This document shows, one piece after another, positions 19,075-27,787 of a stretch of 64,000 bases of DNA. Numbering within the stretch: position 1 is the first letter of the stretch; each line of letters begins with the position of its first letter. The notes beneath the pieces were generated by a model. The model saw only the letters and a program-made list of their open reading frames with translations. It was not told the origin of the DNA and did not search any database. This stretch comes from UBA7398 sp964567545 (GTDB taxonomy: Bacteria; Actinomycetota; Actinomycetes; Nanopelagicales; Nanopelagicaceae): the NCBI GenBank assembly GCA_964567545.1, contig CAZMNB010000003.1, forward strand, positions 1 through 64,000, given 5' to 3'. The position numbers and the translations under genes were made by a program.

Positions 19075-19581
19075 ATGCCTGTAACAGAGAATTTACCTGG
19101 ACTCGAAGGTATGGATCATGTTGGGATTACAATTCCTAATCTTGATGAAGCGGTTGCATTCTATTCCGAATTACTTGGCGCAACGGAAATATTTAGACTC
19201 GGACCATTTGATGCTCGAGAAATTCCCGGAGTAGATGGGAAAGATTGGTCAATGGCGCATGTAAATGTCAGCGACGCAAAATTCACAATTGCAATGTTGG
19301 AAACTAAAAATGGCAGCAGGTTAGAACTTTTTCAATATGACCGCCCAGACGATCGCCGATTGACGCCACCGCGAAATTGTGACCTTGGGGGCCATCACAT
19401 TGCATTTAAAGTTACAAATCTCGACGAGGTACTCGCGATAAAAGAAAAGTTCAGTTTAACTTTTATGGCGGGACCAATAGCTATAACCGAGGGACCAGCC
19501 GCAGGTCAGAGAATAATTTATGTACTAGACCCATGGGGTAATCAACTTGAGTTAGTTGAATACCAATCGACAAAGAAGTAG
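19075..19581 (+). CDS. VOC-superfamily (glyoxalase/dioxygenase fold) metalloprotein
   Basis: A 168-residue protein starting its core with GMDHVGITIPNLDEAVAFYSELLGA and ending with GQRIIYVLDPWGNQLELVEY. The paired beta-alpha-beta-beta-beta modules and metal ligands (His18-type in DHVGI, His in GHHIAFKV, Glu in LELVEY) place it in the vicinal-oxygen-chelate family. That family includes glyoxalase I, methylmalonyl-CoA epimerase and ring-cleavage dioxygenases. Position in the aromatic region favours a catabolic role. I cannot tell which reaction it performs. It is followed 15 bases later by the ABC ATPase gene. Confidence 0.82.
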   Translation: MPVTENLPGLEGMDHVGITIPNLDEAVAFYSELLGATEIFRLGPFDAREIPGVDGKDWSMAHVNVSDAKFTIAMLETKNGSRLELFQYDRPDDRRLTPPRNCDLGGHHIAFKVTNLDEVLAIKEKFSLTFMAGPIAITEGPAAGQRIIYVLDPWGNQLELVEYQSTKK

Positions 19582-19596
19582 CGGCCCAATTAGCAC

Positions 19597-21111
19597 ATGA
19601 TGCTTAATACTATGACCGCCAGAATAGAAATGCGTGGAATCAGCAAACAATTTGATGCGGTTAAAGCGCTCTCGAGCGTTGATTTAACACTTTTTCCAGG
19701 TGAAGTACATACAGTTGCGGGTGAAAACGGTTCTGGAAAATCTACTCTACTTAAAATTTTAGCTGGAGTTATTCAGCCGAATGAGGGATTGATAAAGATT
19801 GATGGTACTAGCCATGTTTTAAATAGCGTACGAGGTGCAATGGGGCTTGGCGTGACTATGGTTAGCCAAGAATTAAGTTTGGTTCCCAATTTAGGTATTG
19901 CAGAAAACGTTTTTTTGGGGCATAACCAGACTCGTGATTTTATTGGAATTAATTGGAAAGATACTGAAAAGCGGGCAGCAGAGCTATTAAAACGCTTGAA
20001 CCTTACGGTCAACCCAAAACAACTTGTGTCAACGATTCCGCAGCACCAGCAGCAGTTAGTTGAAATTGCTCGCGCGCTCTCTTTCGATACTAGAGTTCTA
20101 TTGCTTGATGAACCTACTTCATCTTTAGATCCTGCCGAGGTGCAATCATTATTTAATGTGATTCGTCAATTACGTGACGATGGTGTAGCGGTCGTACTAA
20201 TATCACACCGCATGTCAGAGATGTTAGCAATTAGTGATCGATTTACCGTGTTAAGGGATGGGAAGTTAATTGACACCGGAGTCAAAGGTGACGTTACGGA
20301 AGAATGGCTAATTGATCGAATGGTTTTGAACAAACCTAAGAAGATGTCGAGCAGCACTTACTCTGCATCAAATAAGAAGGTTGTCTTAGAAGTACGTGAA
20401 CTAAGTGATCGGCTTGGTGCGTTTAGTAACGTCACTTTTGACCTTCACGCAGGTGAAATTGTTGGAGTTGCTGGTTTAGCAGGTGCGGGTAGAACTGAAC
20501 TAGTGGAGACTATTGTTGGCTCGCGACCACGGTCAACCGGTGAGGTTTTGATAGATGGTGTAGTTGTTCGAGCAAATAGTAGAAGTTCTATTAAATCTGG
20601 AATTGCGTTGGTTCCGGATGATCGTAGAACTAAATCTACAATTCATGAAATGTCAGTCCGAGAAAATTTATTGTTAGCCCAACACCAACTTCCATTTTCT
20701 TTTAGAAGCAAGTCAAAAGAGGCGAAGATTGTAAAAGATTGGTGTGAGCGGTTTAAAATAAAGACTGCAGACATTGACACGCCAATCAAGTCTCTCTCTG
20801 GTGGAAACCAACAAAAAGTAGTAATTGCTAGGTGTTTGCAGACCAATCCCAAAGTTTTAGTTCTCGATGAAGCGACAAGAGGTATTGATTTAGGTGCAAA
20901 AGCCGAAATTTATGAAATTCTGCGAGGGCTTGCAAAAGAAGGGCTCGGAATACTTGCAGTCTCTTCAGAGATTAGCGAAATTTTTGAAATTTCCGACCGA
21001 GTGCTAGTCATGCATGCTGGAAAGTTAGCCGCTGATATGGGGCGTGAAGAAATGACTGAAGTTAACGTTGTTGCTGCCGCTACCGGTTCAAATAAAAAGG
21101 GAGATCGATAA
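19597..21111 (+). CDS. ABC transporter ATPase, double-domain RbsA/MglA type
   Basis: A 504-residue duplicated ATPase of the ribose/galactose import family (CUT2). The first domain has Walker A GENGSGKSTLLK and Walker B VLLLDEPTSSLDP with an altered signature (IPQHQQQLVEIARAL). The second has a degenerate Walker A (GLAGAGRTELVE), typical of the family, and signature LSGGNQQKVVIARCL. An internal start at 19612 is equally possible; neither has a clear ribosome-binding site. It forms one operon with the permease and the binding-protein genes. CUT2 systems mostly carry sugars, but the catabolic setting suggests the substrate here may be an aromatic or nucleoside-like compound. Confidence 0.92.
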   Translation: MMLNTMTARIEMRGISKQFDAVKALSSVDLTLFPGEVHTVAGENGSGKSTLLKILAGVIQPNEGLIKIDGTSHVLNSVRGAMGLGVTMVSQELSLVPNLGIAENVFLGHNQTRDFIGINWKDTEKRAAELLKRLNLTVNPKQLVSTIPQHQQQLVEIARALSFDTRVLLLDEPTSSLDPAEVQSLFNVIRQLRDDGVAVVLISHRMSEMLAISDRFTVLRDGKLIDTGVKGDVTEEWLIDRMVLNKPKKMSSSTYSASNKKVVLEVRELSDRLGAFSNVTFDLHAGEIVGVAGLAGAGRTELVETIVGSRPRSTGEVLIDGVVVRANSRSSIKSGIALVPDDRRTKSTIHEMSVRENLLLAQHQLPFSFRSKSKEAKIVKDWCERFKIKTADIDTPIKSLSGGNQQKVVIARCLQTNPKVLVLDEATRGIDLGAKAEIYEILRGLAKEGLGILAVSSEISEIFEISDRVLVMHAGKLAADMGREEMTEVNVVAAATGSNKKGDR

Positions 21112-21113
21112 AT

Positions 21114-22094
21114 ATGTCATTGAAACTTCCACGATGGAGTTCATTACCAGCTTGGTCTGGCGTGTTACTTCTTGAAGTTTTGCTAATAGTTTTTATGGCA
21201 ATCTCTCAACCAGAGTTCATATCAACTGGAAACTTAAGCAATATAGTTCGCTCAGCGGCGATTCCTATTGTTTTAGGAATTGGTATGACTTACACAATTC
21301 TTACTGCAGGAATCGACTTAAGCGTTGGCAGCGTTCTCGCCTTTAGTGGAATTTTGCTCTCTGGAATGATTGATCATATGCCGCGTTATGCAGCTGTAGT
21401 CGTGACAATTGCATTAGTAACTTTGATAGTAGGTGGCATTAATGGCACTTTGATTGGAAGATTTGGGCTAAATAGTTTTGTCGTGACTCTAGGTTCGCTC
21501 GGTATATTTCGCGGGATTTCATATTTAGTTACAAACGGCACGACCCAAAATATCGATGCTGGTCCACTAATTCGCGCCTTAGGAGATGGGAATGTGGGCC
21601 CAGTTCCTGGACCGTTATTAGTTGTGATAGTGCTCGCTGCGATTTCAATTTTTGTATTGCGTTCCACTTTTTTTGGTCGCGATGTTTATGCAGTTGGCGG
21701 CAATGAATTTGCTGCGCAACTAGCTGGTATTTATACCGGCCGAGTTAAGATGAATGTTTACGTAATTTCTGCAGCTTGTGCAGGTTTAGCTGGCGTAATG
21801 CAAGTTGGCCGTCTTGATTCTGCAGCCCCGACAGCTGGCGCAGGATTGGAACTGGCTGTCGTAGCTGGAGTCTTGCTTGGAGGTACCCGCCTAAGCGGAG
21901 GCGTAGGAAGTATTACCGGCACAGTAATTGGCGTGCTATTCCTACAAACCGTATCGAATTCCCTGACAATCCAGGGAGTCTCCTCATACTGGCAACAAAT
22001 CGTTACCGGTGTGTTACTAGGAGCCGCGGTTTTATTTGACCGCATACGACTTGAGTTATCAAGTCGTGCACCATCGAGAAAGGACAAGGAATGA
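21114..22094 (+). CDS. ABC transporter permease, RbsC type
   Basis: A 326-residue integral membrane protein with eight or more hydrophobic segments and the family hallmarks SGNLSNIVRSAAIPIVLGIGMTYTILTAGIDLSVGSV and GGTRLSGGVGSITGTVIGVL, shortened here as they span known BPD_transp_2 positions. It is two bases past the ATPase stop and overlaps the binding-protein start by four bases (ATGA). It should homodimerise to form the import channel. Confidence 0.92.
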   Translation: MSLKLPRWSSLPAWSGVLLLEVLLIVFMAISQPEFISTGNLSNIVRSAAIPIVLGIGMTYTILTAGIDLSVGSVLAFSGILLSGMIDHMPRYAAVVVTIALVTLIVGGINGTLIGRFGLNSFVVTLGSLGIFRGISYLVTNGTTQNIDAGPLIRALGDGNVGPVPGPLLVVIVLAAISIFVLRSTFFGRDVYAVGGNEFAAQLAGIYTGRVKMNVYVISAACAGLAGVMQVGRLDSAAPTAGAGLELAVVAGVLLGGTRLSGGVGSITGTVIGVLFLQTVSNSLTIQGVSSYWQQIVTGVLLGAAVLFDRIRLELSSRAPSRKDKE

Positions 22095-23125
22095 AAGCAA
22101 GTAATAGAGCGACAAAACTTTCACGACGTAAAGTCGTTGGAGTTGCCGCATTAGCCGCAGTTTCGCTTTTATTAGCAGGCTGCTCTTCATCAAAATCTGA
22201 CTCTGCCGCAGAAATTAAGGGCGTAGTTGGTTTTAGTTATCCAATCGAAGCAAATACATATCTAAAAGCAATTGGTCTTGCTGCCCAAGCAGAACTCAAA
22301 TTAGCTGGATACGATTTCTATCCACTCGATGCCCAACTCGATGGAAATAAGCAAATCTCAGATGTTGAAGCGATGATTACTAAGGGTGTAAATGCGATGA
22401 TCATTTACCCACTTGATTCAAAAGGTTTGAAGCCAGCGTTAGATAAAGCTGCTGCAGCTGGAATCAAAGTAATCACAATGAATTACAGTGTTGACGATTC
22501 AACAATGGCACCTCCTTCTCCATCACTTGGACAGGTTCAAGATGCATTTCCACAGCGATCACTGGCCAAAGAGCGAGTTTCTTGGCTAGCTAAGGTATTA
22601 CCTTCTGGTGGAAATGTGCTTTATGTTGGATTGGCCTTCCCAGTTGCCGCGCTAGAAGCTCACGCTGCAATGTTCAAGGAAGAAATCGCATCAGTTAAGA
22701 ACCTTAAGTATGTTGGTCGTGTTGATAACAAGACTGATGATTCTGAAGGTGGTCGCCAAGCAGTTGACCAAGCCCTTGTTAAATACAAGAACCTTTCGGC
22801 AATTGTTGCTTATAACGATCCAACCGCACTTGGTGCATACGCCGCAGTTCGTGCTGCTGGTTTAACCGATAAAATCAAAGTCATCGGTTTGCAAATGCAA
22901 CCTGAAGCAGTAACTTCATTAAAAAATGGTGAAATTTCTGGTTCATGGGATTACAACCCAGTAGAGTCTGGACAATCGCTTGCTAAATTAACAATCTCTG
23001 CTTTAAACGGTGAAGATGAAGCTAATTACAAGAAGACAATCCAGACACCTGCAACTTTCTACGATCAAACAACAGTTGCGAACTTCGTCTCATGGGACGA
23101 CCGAATCGCAAAGATTGGTAAGTAG
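22091..23125 (+). CDS. Substrate-binding lipoprotein of the RbsABC-type importer
   Basis: A 344-residue extracytoplasmic binding protein. It has a basic N terminus, a hydrophobic stretch and the lipobox LLAGC (Cys about residue 31), so it is a lipid-anchored protein. The mature part is a periplasmic-binding-protein-4 (LacI/RbsB) fold, seen in GVNAMIIYPLDSKGLKPALDKAAAAGIKVI and SAIVAYNDPTALGAYAAVRAAG, given here as landmarks. The ligand cannot be assigned. A strong terminator follows at 23150, closing the operon, and the next gene is the kynureninase-like enzyme. Confidence 0.9.
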   Translation: MKASNRATKLSRRKVVGVAALAAVSLLLAGCSSSKSDSAAEIKGVVGFSYPIEANTYLKAIGLAAQAELKLAGYDFYPLDAQLDGNKQISDVEAMITKGVNAMIIYPLDSKGLKPALDKAAAAGIKVITMNYSVDDSTMAPPSPSLGQVQDAFPQRSLAKERVSWLAKVLPSGGNVLYVGLAFPVAALEAHAAMFKEEIASVKNLKYVGRVDNKTDDSEGGRQAVDQALVKYKNLSAIVAYNDPTALGAYAAVRAAGLTDKIKVIGLQMQPEAVTSLKNGEISGSWDYNPVESGQSLAKLTISALNGEDEANYKKTIQTPATFYDQTTVANFVSWDDRIAKIGK

Positions 23126-23149
23126 TTAGTAGCAAGAATCACTAAATTG

Positions 23150-23182
23150 AAAATGGGCTCGAGATGACTCGGGCCCATTTTT
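23150..23182 (+). terminator. Rho-independent terminator after the RbsABC-type operon
   Basis: A 14-bp stem with one G-T wobble (AAAATGGGC plus TCGAG against CTCGG plus GCCCATTTT) has a four-base loop and ends in a T-run. It closes the transporter operon 24 bases after the binding-protein stop. Confidence 0.9.
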
Positions 23183-23226
23183 AGTGGAGAGTAAGCTTCT
23201 TAAGACTGATAATCAGGGGAGAGAAA

Positions 23227-24375
23227 ATGGCAATAGATACTGCAGCGAAATATCGTGATCGATTTCCAGTTTTTGGATCCGTTGCATATTTAAATAGTTG
23301 CTCCCAAGGCGCGCTCTCCCATGAAGTGCGTGGCGCTTTTAACCAATATTTAGATGGCATGGATGAACGCGGATCACTTTGGGAAGAGTGGGTCGGTCGC
23401 CAAGAAGATGTACGAGCTTTAATTGCAAAAATATTTAATACGACACCAGACCAAGTTGCCTTAACGACTTCAGCATCGGCAGGCGCGTCATCTTTGATGA
23501 GCGCAATAGATTTCACTAAGGGCAAAAATAAAATTGTTACAACTGGTTTAGAGTTTCCTACAATTGGTCAAATTTCACATGCACAAGAACTTCGTGGTGC
23601 TGAAATTGTTCATGTGCCCGCAGAATCAGATAATCGATTAGATATCGCCAAAGTTGCTGCTGCCATCGATGATAAGACTATTTTAGTTGCTGTAACCCAT
23701 GTTTGTTATCGCAACGGTTCGATGACCGACATTAAAGCTATTGTCGATTTAGCACATTCACGTGGTGTTCCAGTTTTGGTCGATGCCTACCAATCTGCAG
23801 GTGCAATTCCAATTAATTTTGAAGAATTAGGTGCAGATTTCTTAGTCGGTGGCGTATTGAAATATATGTTGAGCTGTCCTGGTGTTGGTTATATGTTAGT
23901 AAATAAAAAGAATGTTATGAAAGCAATTCCAACCATGACCGGTTGGTTTGCCGCTCGAGATATCTTTGCTATGGATATTTCAAAGTATGATCCAGCTCCA
24001 GATGCCAGACGATTTGAATCTGGAACGCCGCCAATCCCAAGTCTTTATGCTGCTAAAGCTGGCCTAGGGTTACTACTTGAAGTTGGTTTAGAGAACGCAT
24101 GGGCACATACCAAAATTCTGCACAATCAAATGCGTGAAGGAATTATCGCTATGGGTGGAAAATGCGCAACTCCTGCTGGAGATGGATTTCATGCTGCAAT
24201 GCTCGCTGTAAAAGTTACCGATGAACATGCAATGGTTGCGGCGGTTGCCCAAGATAAAGTTGTGATCTCATCTCGAGATAGCAATATCCGAATTAGCCCA
24301 CACTTTTATAACAACAGTGAAGATATCGAGCGATTACTTGCTTCGATAGCAAAAAATAAACATTTATTAGCTTAA
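23227..24375 (+). CDS. Kynureninase-like class V PLP enzyme
   Basis: A fold-type I PLP enzyme of 382 residues. The PLP lysine is Lys212 in GGVLKYMLSCPG and the cofactor aspartate is Asp186 in LVDAYQSAGAIPI. The order of segments (THVCYRNGSMTDIKAIVD, then DxxxSAG, then KY..SCPG, then TGWF and a FAMDISKYDP segment) parallels kynureninase, which cleaves kynurenine to anthranilate and alanine. The usual kynureninase D-L-A-H-S is D-A-Y-Q-S here, so a related class V lyase or aminotransferase cannot be excluded. It lacks the cysteine-bearing loop of IscS-type desulfurases. A good GGGGAGAG site precedes the start. Near tryptophan dioxygenase. Confidence 0.62.
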   Translation: MAIDTAAKYRDRFPVFGSVAYLNSCSQGALSHEVRGAFNQYLDGMDERGSLWEEWVGRQEDVRALIAKIFNTTPDQVALTTSASAGASSLMSAIDFTKGKNKIVTTGLEFPTIGQISHAQELRGAEIVHVPAESDNRLDIAKVAAAIDDKTILVAVTHVCYRNGSMTDIKAIVDLAHSRGVPVLVDAYQSAGAIPINFEELGADFLVGGVLKYMLSCPGVGYMLVNKKNVMKAIPTMTGWFAARDIFAMDISKYDPAPDARRFESGTPPIPSLYAAKAGLGLLLEVGLENAWAHTKILHNQMREGIIAMGGKCATPAGDGFHAAMLAVKVTDEHAMVAAVAQDKVVISSRDSNIRISPHFYNNSEDIERLLASIAKNKHLLA

Positions 24376-24378
24376 AAC

Positions 24379-24810
24379 TTAACTTAGCGCTGCGTCCAAA
24401 GTAATTGTTGCGCTGGCATAGAGTTTAGAAACAGGGCAAGTTTTTTTAGCTTTCTCGGCATAAGTTTTGAATTCTGCCTCGCTTATACCTGGAACTGTGC
24501 CACGGCAAACTAAATGTATTTCAGTTATCCAAAAACCATCTGCTTTACCCTCTAAAGTTGCGGTAGCCTCAGTTGTTATTGTTACCGAGTTTCCGTCAAT
24601 CCCAGCGTCTTCTAAATCGCTAGTTAACGCCATCGAAAAACAACCGGCGTGAGCAGCAGCAATTAATTGTTCTGGGTTTGTGCCCTTCTCCTCTTCAACT
24701 CTGGCAGTTAAGTTGTATGGAACTTCTGGTCCATTTAAACCAAACTTCATCGTGCCTTTGCCAGTTGGAACTGGACCGGACCAAATAGCGCTACCTCGAT
24801 GTTTGCTCAT
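24379..24810 (-). CDS. osmC: OsmC/Ohr-family organic hydroperoxide reductase
   Basis: A small OsmC-type peroxidase. The two catalytic cysteines are present in AAHAGCFSMAL and KTCPVSKL. I start it at MSKHRGSAIWSG (24810), the canonical OsmC start. A longer frame to 24870 would add 20 residues that overlap the divergent cupin gene. It reduces organic hydroperoxides with dithiol help in the cytosol. Presence between the kynureninase-like and dioxygenase genes may reflect peroxide stress from flavin and haem oxygenases, but this is inference. Confidence 0.9.
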   Translation of the reverse strand: MSKHRGSAIWSGPVPTGKGTMKFGLNGPEVPYNLTARVEEEKGTNPEQLIAAAHAGCFSMALTSDLEDAGIDGNSVTITTEATATLEGKADGFWITEIHLVCRGTVPGISEAEFKTYAEKAKKTCPVSKLYASATITLDAALS

Positions 24811-24844
24811 AGACCAATCATAGTCTCTGAGATAGATTCCTGCC

Positions 24845-25615
24845 ATGTCTGCTGGAATCGTACGAAACATTCAAAGCGTGAATGAAAATGTTATTTCGTC
24901 AGCGATTTCATCTTTTGAAATTGTTCCCGGTGGTCCTTATGCGGAACCGCTGCGTTGTGAGCAGTATGAATTTAGTTCAACCGCTTCGCACCGATTACGA
25001 AATACACTATGTGATAGTTATATATATGTATTAGACGGTATTGGCGAAATCGAAATAAATGAGAAGCTGAGCGCAATTTCCGAAGGATCAGCAGTGCTTA
25101 CTTATGCTGGTGAAAGCTCGACAATTTCTACCACTTCAAAAATTTCTTTTTTGATTATTGAAGTTCCTTCGCCAATCACGCCTTGGGGAAGCGCGCTAGC
25201 AAAGCCAGTTGACATGACAAAGCGAGTTATAGTGACAAAATTGGGGGCAACGGAAAAAGAATCTGCTACTGGTAATCGCGAATATGAGACGCTATTTACC
25301 GAACACAATGGAAGTCGCGGTGCAACTATGTTCGTCGGATTTATTCCATCGTCAGGCGCACCTGATCACTATCACTTGTATGACGAAATTTGCGTAATAG
25401 TCCGCGGCGCTGGTGGCTTAGTAACTTCCGAGCGACCACTTCAAGAGTTGAAAAAAGGTTCAGCATTTCATGTTGCACCTCGCTTTCTACATGCAATTCA
25501 TAATCCAAATCCAGAAGACCTTTGGATATTGGGTGTATTTAGACCAGAAGGTTCACCTGCAGCAGCGTTTTACCCAGATGGACGCCCTGCCCCAGTAGAT
25601 ATGATGGATAAATGA
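24845..25615 (+). CDS. Bicupin protein, translationally coupled to tryptophan dioxygenase
   Basis: A 256-residue protein with two cupin barrels. The first (about residues 25-105) lacks metal ligands. The second (about 150-240) has a metal site: HYHLYDE (His-x-His-x3-Glu) and a later His in PRFLHAIHNP. Its length and two-barrel plan resemble ureidoglycine aminohydrolase and some dioxygenases, but the gene stops in an ATGA overlap with tryptophan 2,3-dioxygenase. A step in kynurenine or aminobenzoate metabolism is therefore more likely. Function unassigned. It is divergent from osmC. Confidence 0.75.
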   Translation: MSAGIVRNIQSVNENVISSAISSFEIVPGGPYAEPLRCEQYEFSSTASHRLRNTLCDSYIYVLDGIGEIEINEKLSAISEGSAVLTYAGESSTISTTSKISFLIIEVPSPITPWGSALAKPVDMTKRVIVTKLGATEKESATGNREYETLFTEHNGSRGATMFVGFIPSSGAPDHYHLYDEICVIVRGAGGLVTSERPLQELKKGSAFHVAPRFLHAIHNPNPEDLWILGVFRPEGSPAAAFYPDGRPAPVDMMDK

Positions 25616-26331
25616 GCGACGCAAAAAAACCAGTACTAGGTGGTACCGCAAAGAGCGATTACGAAAATTATGTTCGCACTGATGAACTTTTAAGTTTGCA
25701 GAAAAGTCCAAATGAGTGGGAACATCGCGACGAACTACTATTTGCGGTAGTGCATCAATCTTCTGAACTTTGGTTAAAGTTAGCGATAAGTGAACTAACT
25801 GAGGCGACTGACTATCTAAAAAAGAACGAAATTCGTGCCGCACTGCGCCTTTTTGATCGAATTGCGATTTGCATGCGCCAATGTCATGAAGCCCTGGATA
25901 TGTTGGAAAAAATGTCGCCTTGGGACTACCAACAAGTGCGTCGCGCTCTTGGTCATGGTTCGGGTTTTGATTCACCTGGCTTTAACGGACTCCGCAAAGG
26001 TGTGCCGGGACTTGGGATTGAGTTCCACCGTTTGCTTGGTGAAGCCAAAATAGACTTGTTGACGCTTTATTTAAACGACCGTAAGTATGAAGACCTCTAT
26101 TTATTGGCCGAAGCGCTGACAGAGTTAGATGAACGGATATATCTTTGGCGACATCGCCATTACAAAGTTGTTGAGCGAAGTATCGGCGCAAAAGTTTCAG
26201 GTACTCAAGGAACTCCAGTGGAGATCCTTAGCAAATTAAATTCTTTTACTTTCTTTCCAGAACTTTGGGATATTCGTACCACAATCACTAATCACGCATT
26301 AGCTGAAGAAGCGAAGAAATCCGCTTACTAA
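25612..26331 (+). CDS. kynA: Tryptophan 2,3-dioxygenase
   Basis: Haem enzyme that opens the indole ring of L-tryptophan to N-formylkynurenine. The distal His48 lies in FAVVHQSSELWLKL and the proximal haem ligand is His183 in LWRHRHYKVVERSIG. The C-terminal FFPELWDIRT is also conserved. The substrate loop is SGTQGTP rather than the more common GTGGSSG, and the protein (239 residues) is shorter than typical TDO (about 280). It starts within the bicupin stop (ATGA) and converges on livF with five bases between stops. First step of the proposed tryptophan to anthranilate route. Confidence 0.92.
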   Translation: MSDAKKPVLGGTAKSDYENYVRTDELLSLQKSPNEWEHRDELLFAVVHQSSELWLKLAISELTEATDYLKKNEIRAALRLFDRIAICMRQCHEALDMLEKMSPWDYQQVRRALGHGSGFDSPGFNGLRKGVPGLGIEFHRLLGEAKIDLLTLYLNDRKYEDLYLLAEALTELDERIYLWRHRHYKVVERSIGAKVSGTQGTPVEILSKLNSFTFFPELWDIRTTITNHALAEEAKKSAY

Positions 26332-26336
26332 TTTAT

Positions 26337-27029
26337 TCACCCAACTCCAAGATAACTTTCTTGTACTCTTGGATCAGCAAGTAAATCAGAAGATTTACCC
26401 GATAAAACTAAGTGACCTGCTTCTAGTACATAAGCGCTCCGGGAAATTGTAAGTGCGGCGTCGACATCTTGATCAACCATTAAAATCGAGGTACCTGATT
26501 GAGCAATACTTGGCAACCGTTGAATAATCTCATCCACAACTACTGGAGCTAAACCGAGTGACAATTCATCGATAACTATTAGCGATGGTTTACTCATTAG
26601 ACCTCGGGCTATAGCGCACATTTGTTGCTCGCCACCAGACATACTTCCCGCAACTTGATTTAATCTTTCGCCAAGTCTTGGGAAAAGATCTACAACATGG
26701 TCAACACTTGATTCCTTAGTTCGCCAAGCACCAAGTTTCAAATTTTCTCTAACCGTTAGTCCAGGAAATAATCTACGTCCCTCTGGAACATGCGCAATTC
26801 CACGTTTTACTATTTCTTCGATTGATTTCCCAGCGATGTTTTCTCCTTGGAAAATCACCGTTCCAGCCCGAACCCCTACCATTCCAGTAATGGCACGTAG
26901 GAGCGTGGTTTTACCGGAACCATTCGGACCGACAAGTGCAACAATTTCATTTTCACCTACTGCGAGATCTATATCCCAAAGAACTTGAGTGCGACCATAA
27001 CCAGCTGAGAGGTTTCTTACTTCTAGCAT
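26337..27029 (-). CDS. livF: ABC transporter ATPase, LivF type
   Basis: A 230-residue ATPase with Walker A GPNGSGKTTLLR, signature MSGGEQQMCAIARGLM and Walker B LIVIDELSLGLAP. It closes a five-gene operon of the branched-chain amino acid (HAAT) uptake family. The start overlaps the livG stop by one base. LivF/LivG-type systems also import benzoate-, aminobenzoate- and amide-like substrates; the gene set next door favours an aromatic acid here. Confidence 0.93.
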   Translation of the reverse strand: MLEVRNLSAGYGRTQVLWDIDLAVGENEIVALVGPNGSGKTTLLRAITGMVGVRAGTVIFQGENIAGKSIEEIVKRGIAHVPEGRRLFPGLTVRENLKLGAWRTKESSVDHVVDLFPRLGERLNQVAGSMSGGEQQMCAIARGLMSKPSLIVIDELSLGLAPVVVDEIIQRLPSIAQSGTSILMVDQDVDAALTISRSAYVLEAGHLVLSGKSSDLLADPRVQESYLGVG

Positions 27030-27787
27030 TAGTCGTTCCCTTTCTTTCTTTCTGCATAGCGATGACCTAGGTAGACTTCAATAACTTTAGGATTAGACAA
27101 CACTTCCTTTGGCTCACCTTGCATGAGCACCTTACCTTGCGCCAAAACTAGTACGCGATCGCTTACTGCAACAATTGCTTTCATCACATGTTCCACAACT
27201 ATGACCGTGGTTCCATCAGCTTTTAGTTTTCGAATCAAATCCAAGGCTGGACCAATTTCGGTGGGACGTAATCCGGCCATTACTTCATCTAGTAATAATA
27301 ATCGTGGCCGCGAAGCTAACGCTTTAGCAAATTCCAGCCGCCTCACATCAGCGGTTGAAAGTTCGCCAGGTAATTTATCCCCGGATCCAGCCAATCCGAC
27401 TTGTTGCAATATCGAATTAGCTTCATCAAGTGCCACAGATAATCTATTCGTACCATTTGGTTCATAAAGAATTCCGACTGCAATATTTTCTCTAACTGTC
27501 ATTCCGTTAAAAGGTTTAACAATTTGAAAAGTTCGCGCAACACCCGCCCGAGCAATATTCCATGGTGCAGCGCCAGTCATATCTTTGCCATTTATAAATA
27601 CTTTTCCAGCGCTAGGTTTAATGTGACCTGTTACTAGATTGATAAAGGTGCTTTTCCCAGCACCATTTGGCCCAATTACCCCAAGAATTTCACCTGGCGC
27701 TACCGAAAATGAGACATCAGAAACAGCATCAAGAGCCCCGAATCGTTTTCCTAAGCCTTGAGTTTCCAAAATTGGAATGGTACTCAT
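27029..27787 (-). CDS. livG: ABC transporter ATPase, LivG type
   Basis: A 252-residue ATPase with Walker A GPNGAGKSTFINLVTG, the LivG-specific insertion VARTFQIVKPFNGMTVREN, Walker B LLLLDEVMAGLRP and a variant signature region (LSTADVRRLEFAKALA) where LSGGQ would be expected. Overlaps livM by four bases and livF by one. Confidence 0.93.
   Translation of the reverse strand: MSTIPILETQGLGKRFGALDAVSDVSFSVAPGEILGVIGPNGAGKSTFINLVTGHIKPSAGKVFINGKDMTGAAPWNIARAGVARTFQIVKPFNGMTVRENIAVGILYEPNGTNRLSVALDEANSILQQVGLAGSGDKLPGELSTADVRRLEFAKALASRPRLLLLDEVMAGLRPTEIGPALDLIRKLKADGTTVIVVEHVMKAIVAVSDRVLVLAQGKVLMQGEPKEVLSNPKVIEVYLGHRYAERKKGND

Noticed and set aside
23227..24375. Cysteine desulfurase (IscS/SufS)
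   Set aside because: No catalytic cysteine loop, no Fe-S assembly genes nearby, and segment order fits kynureninase better.
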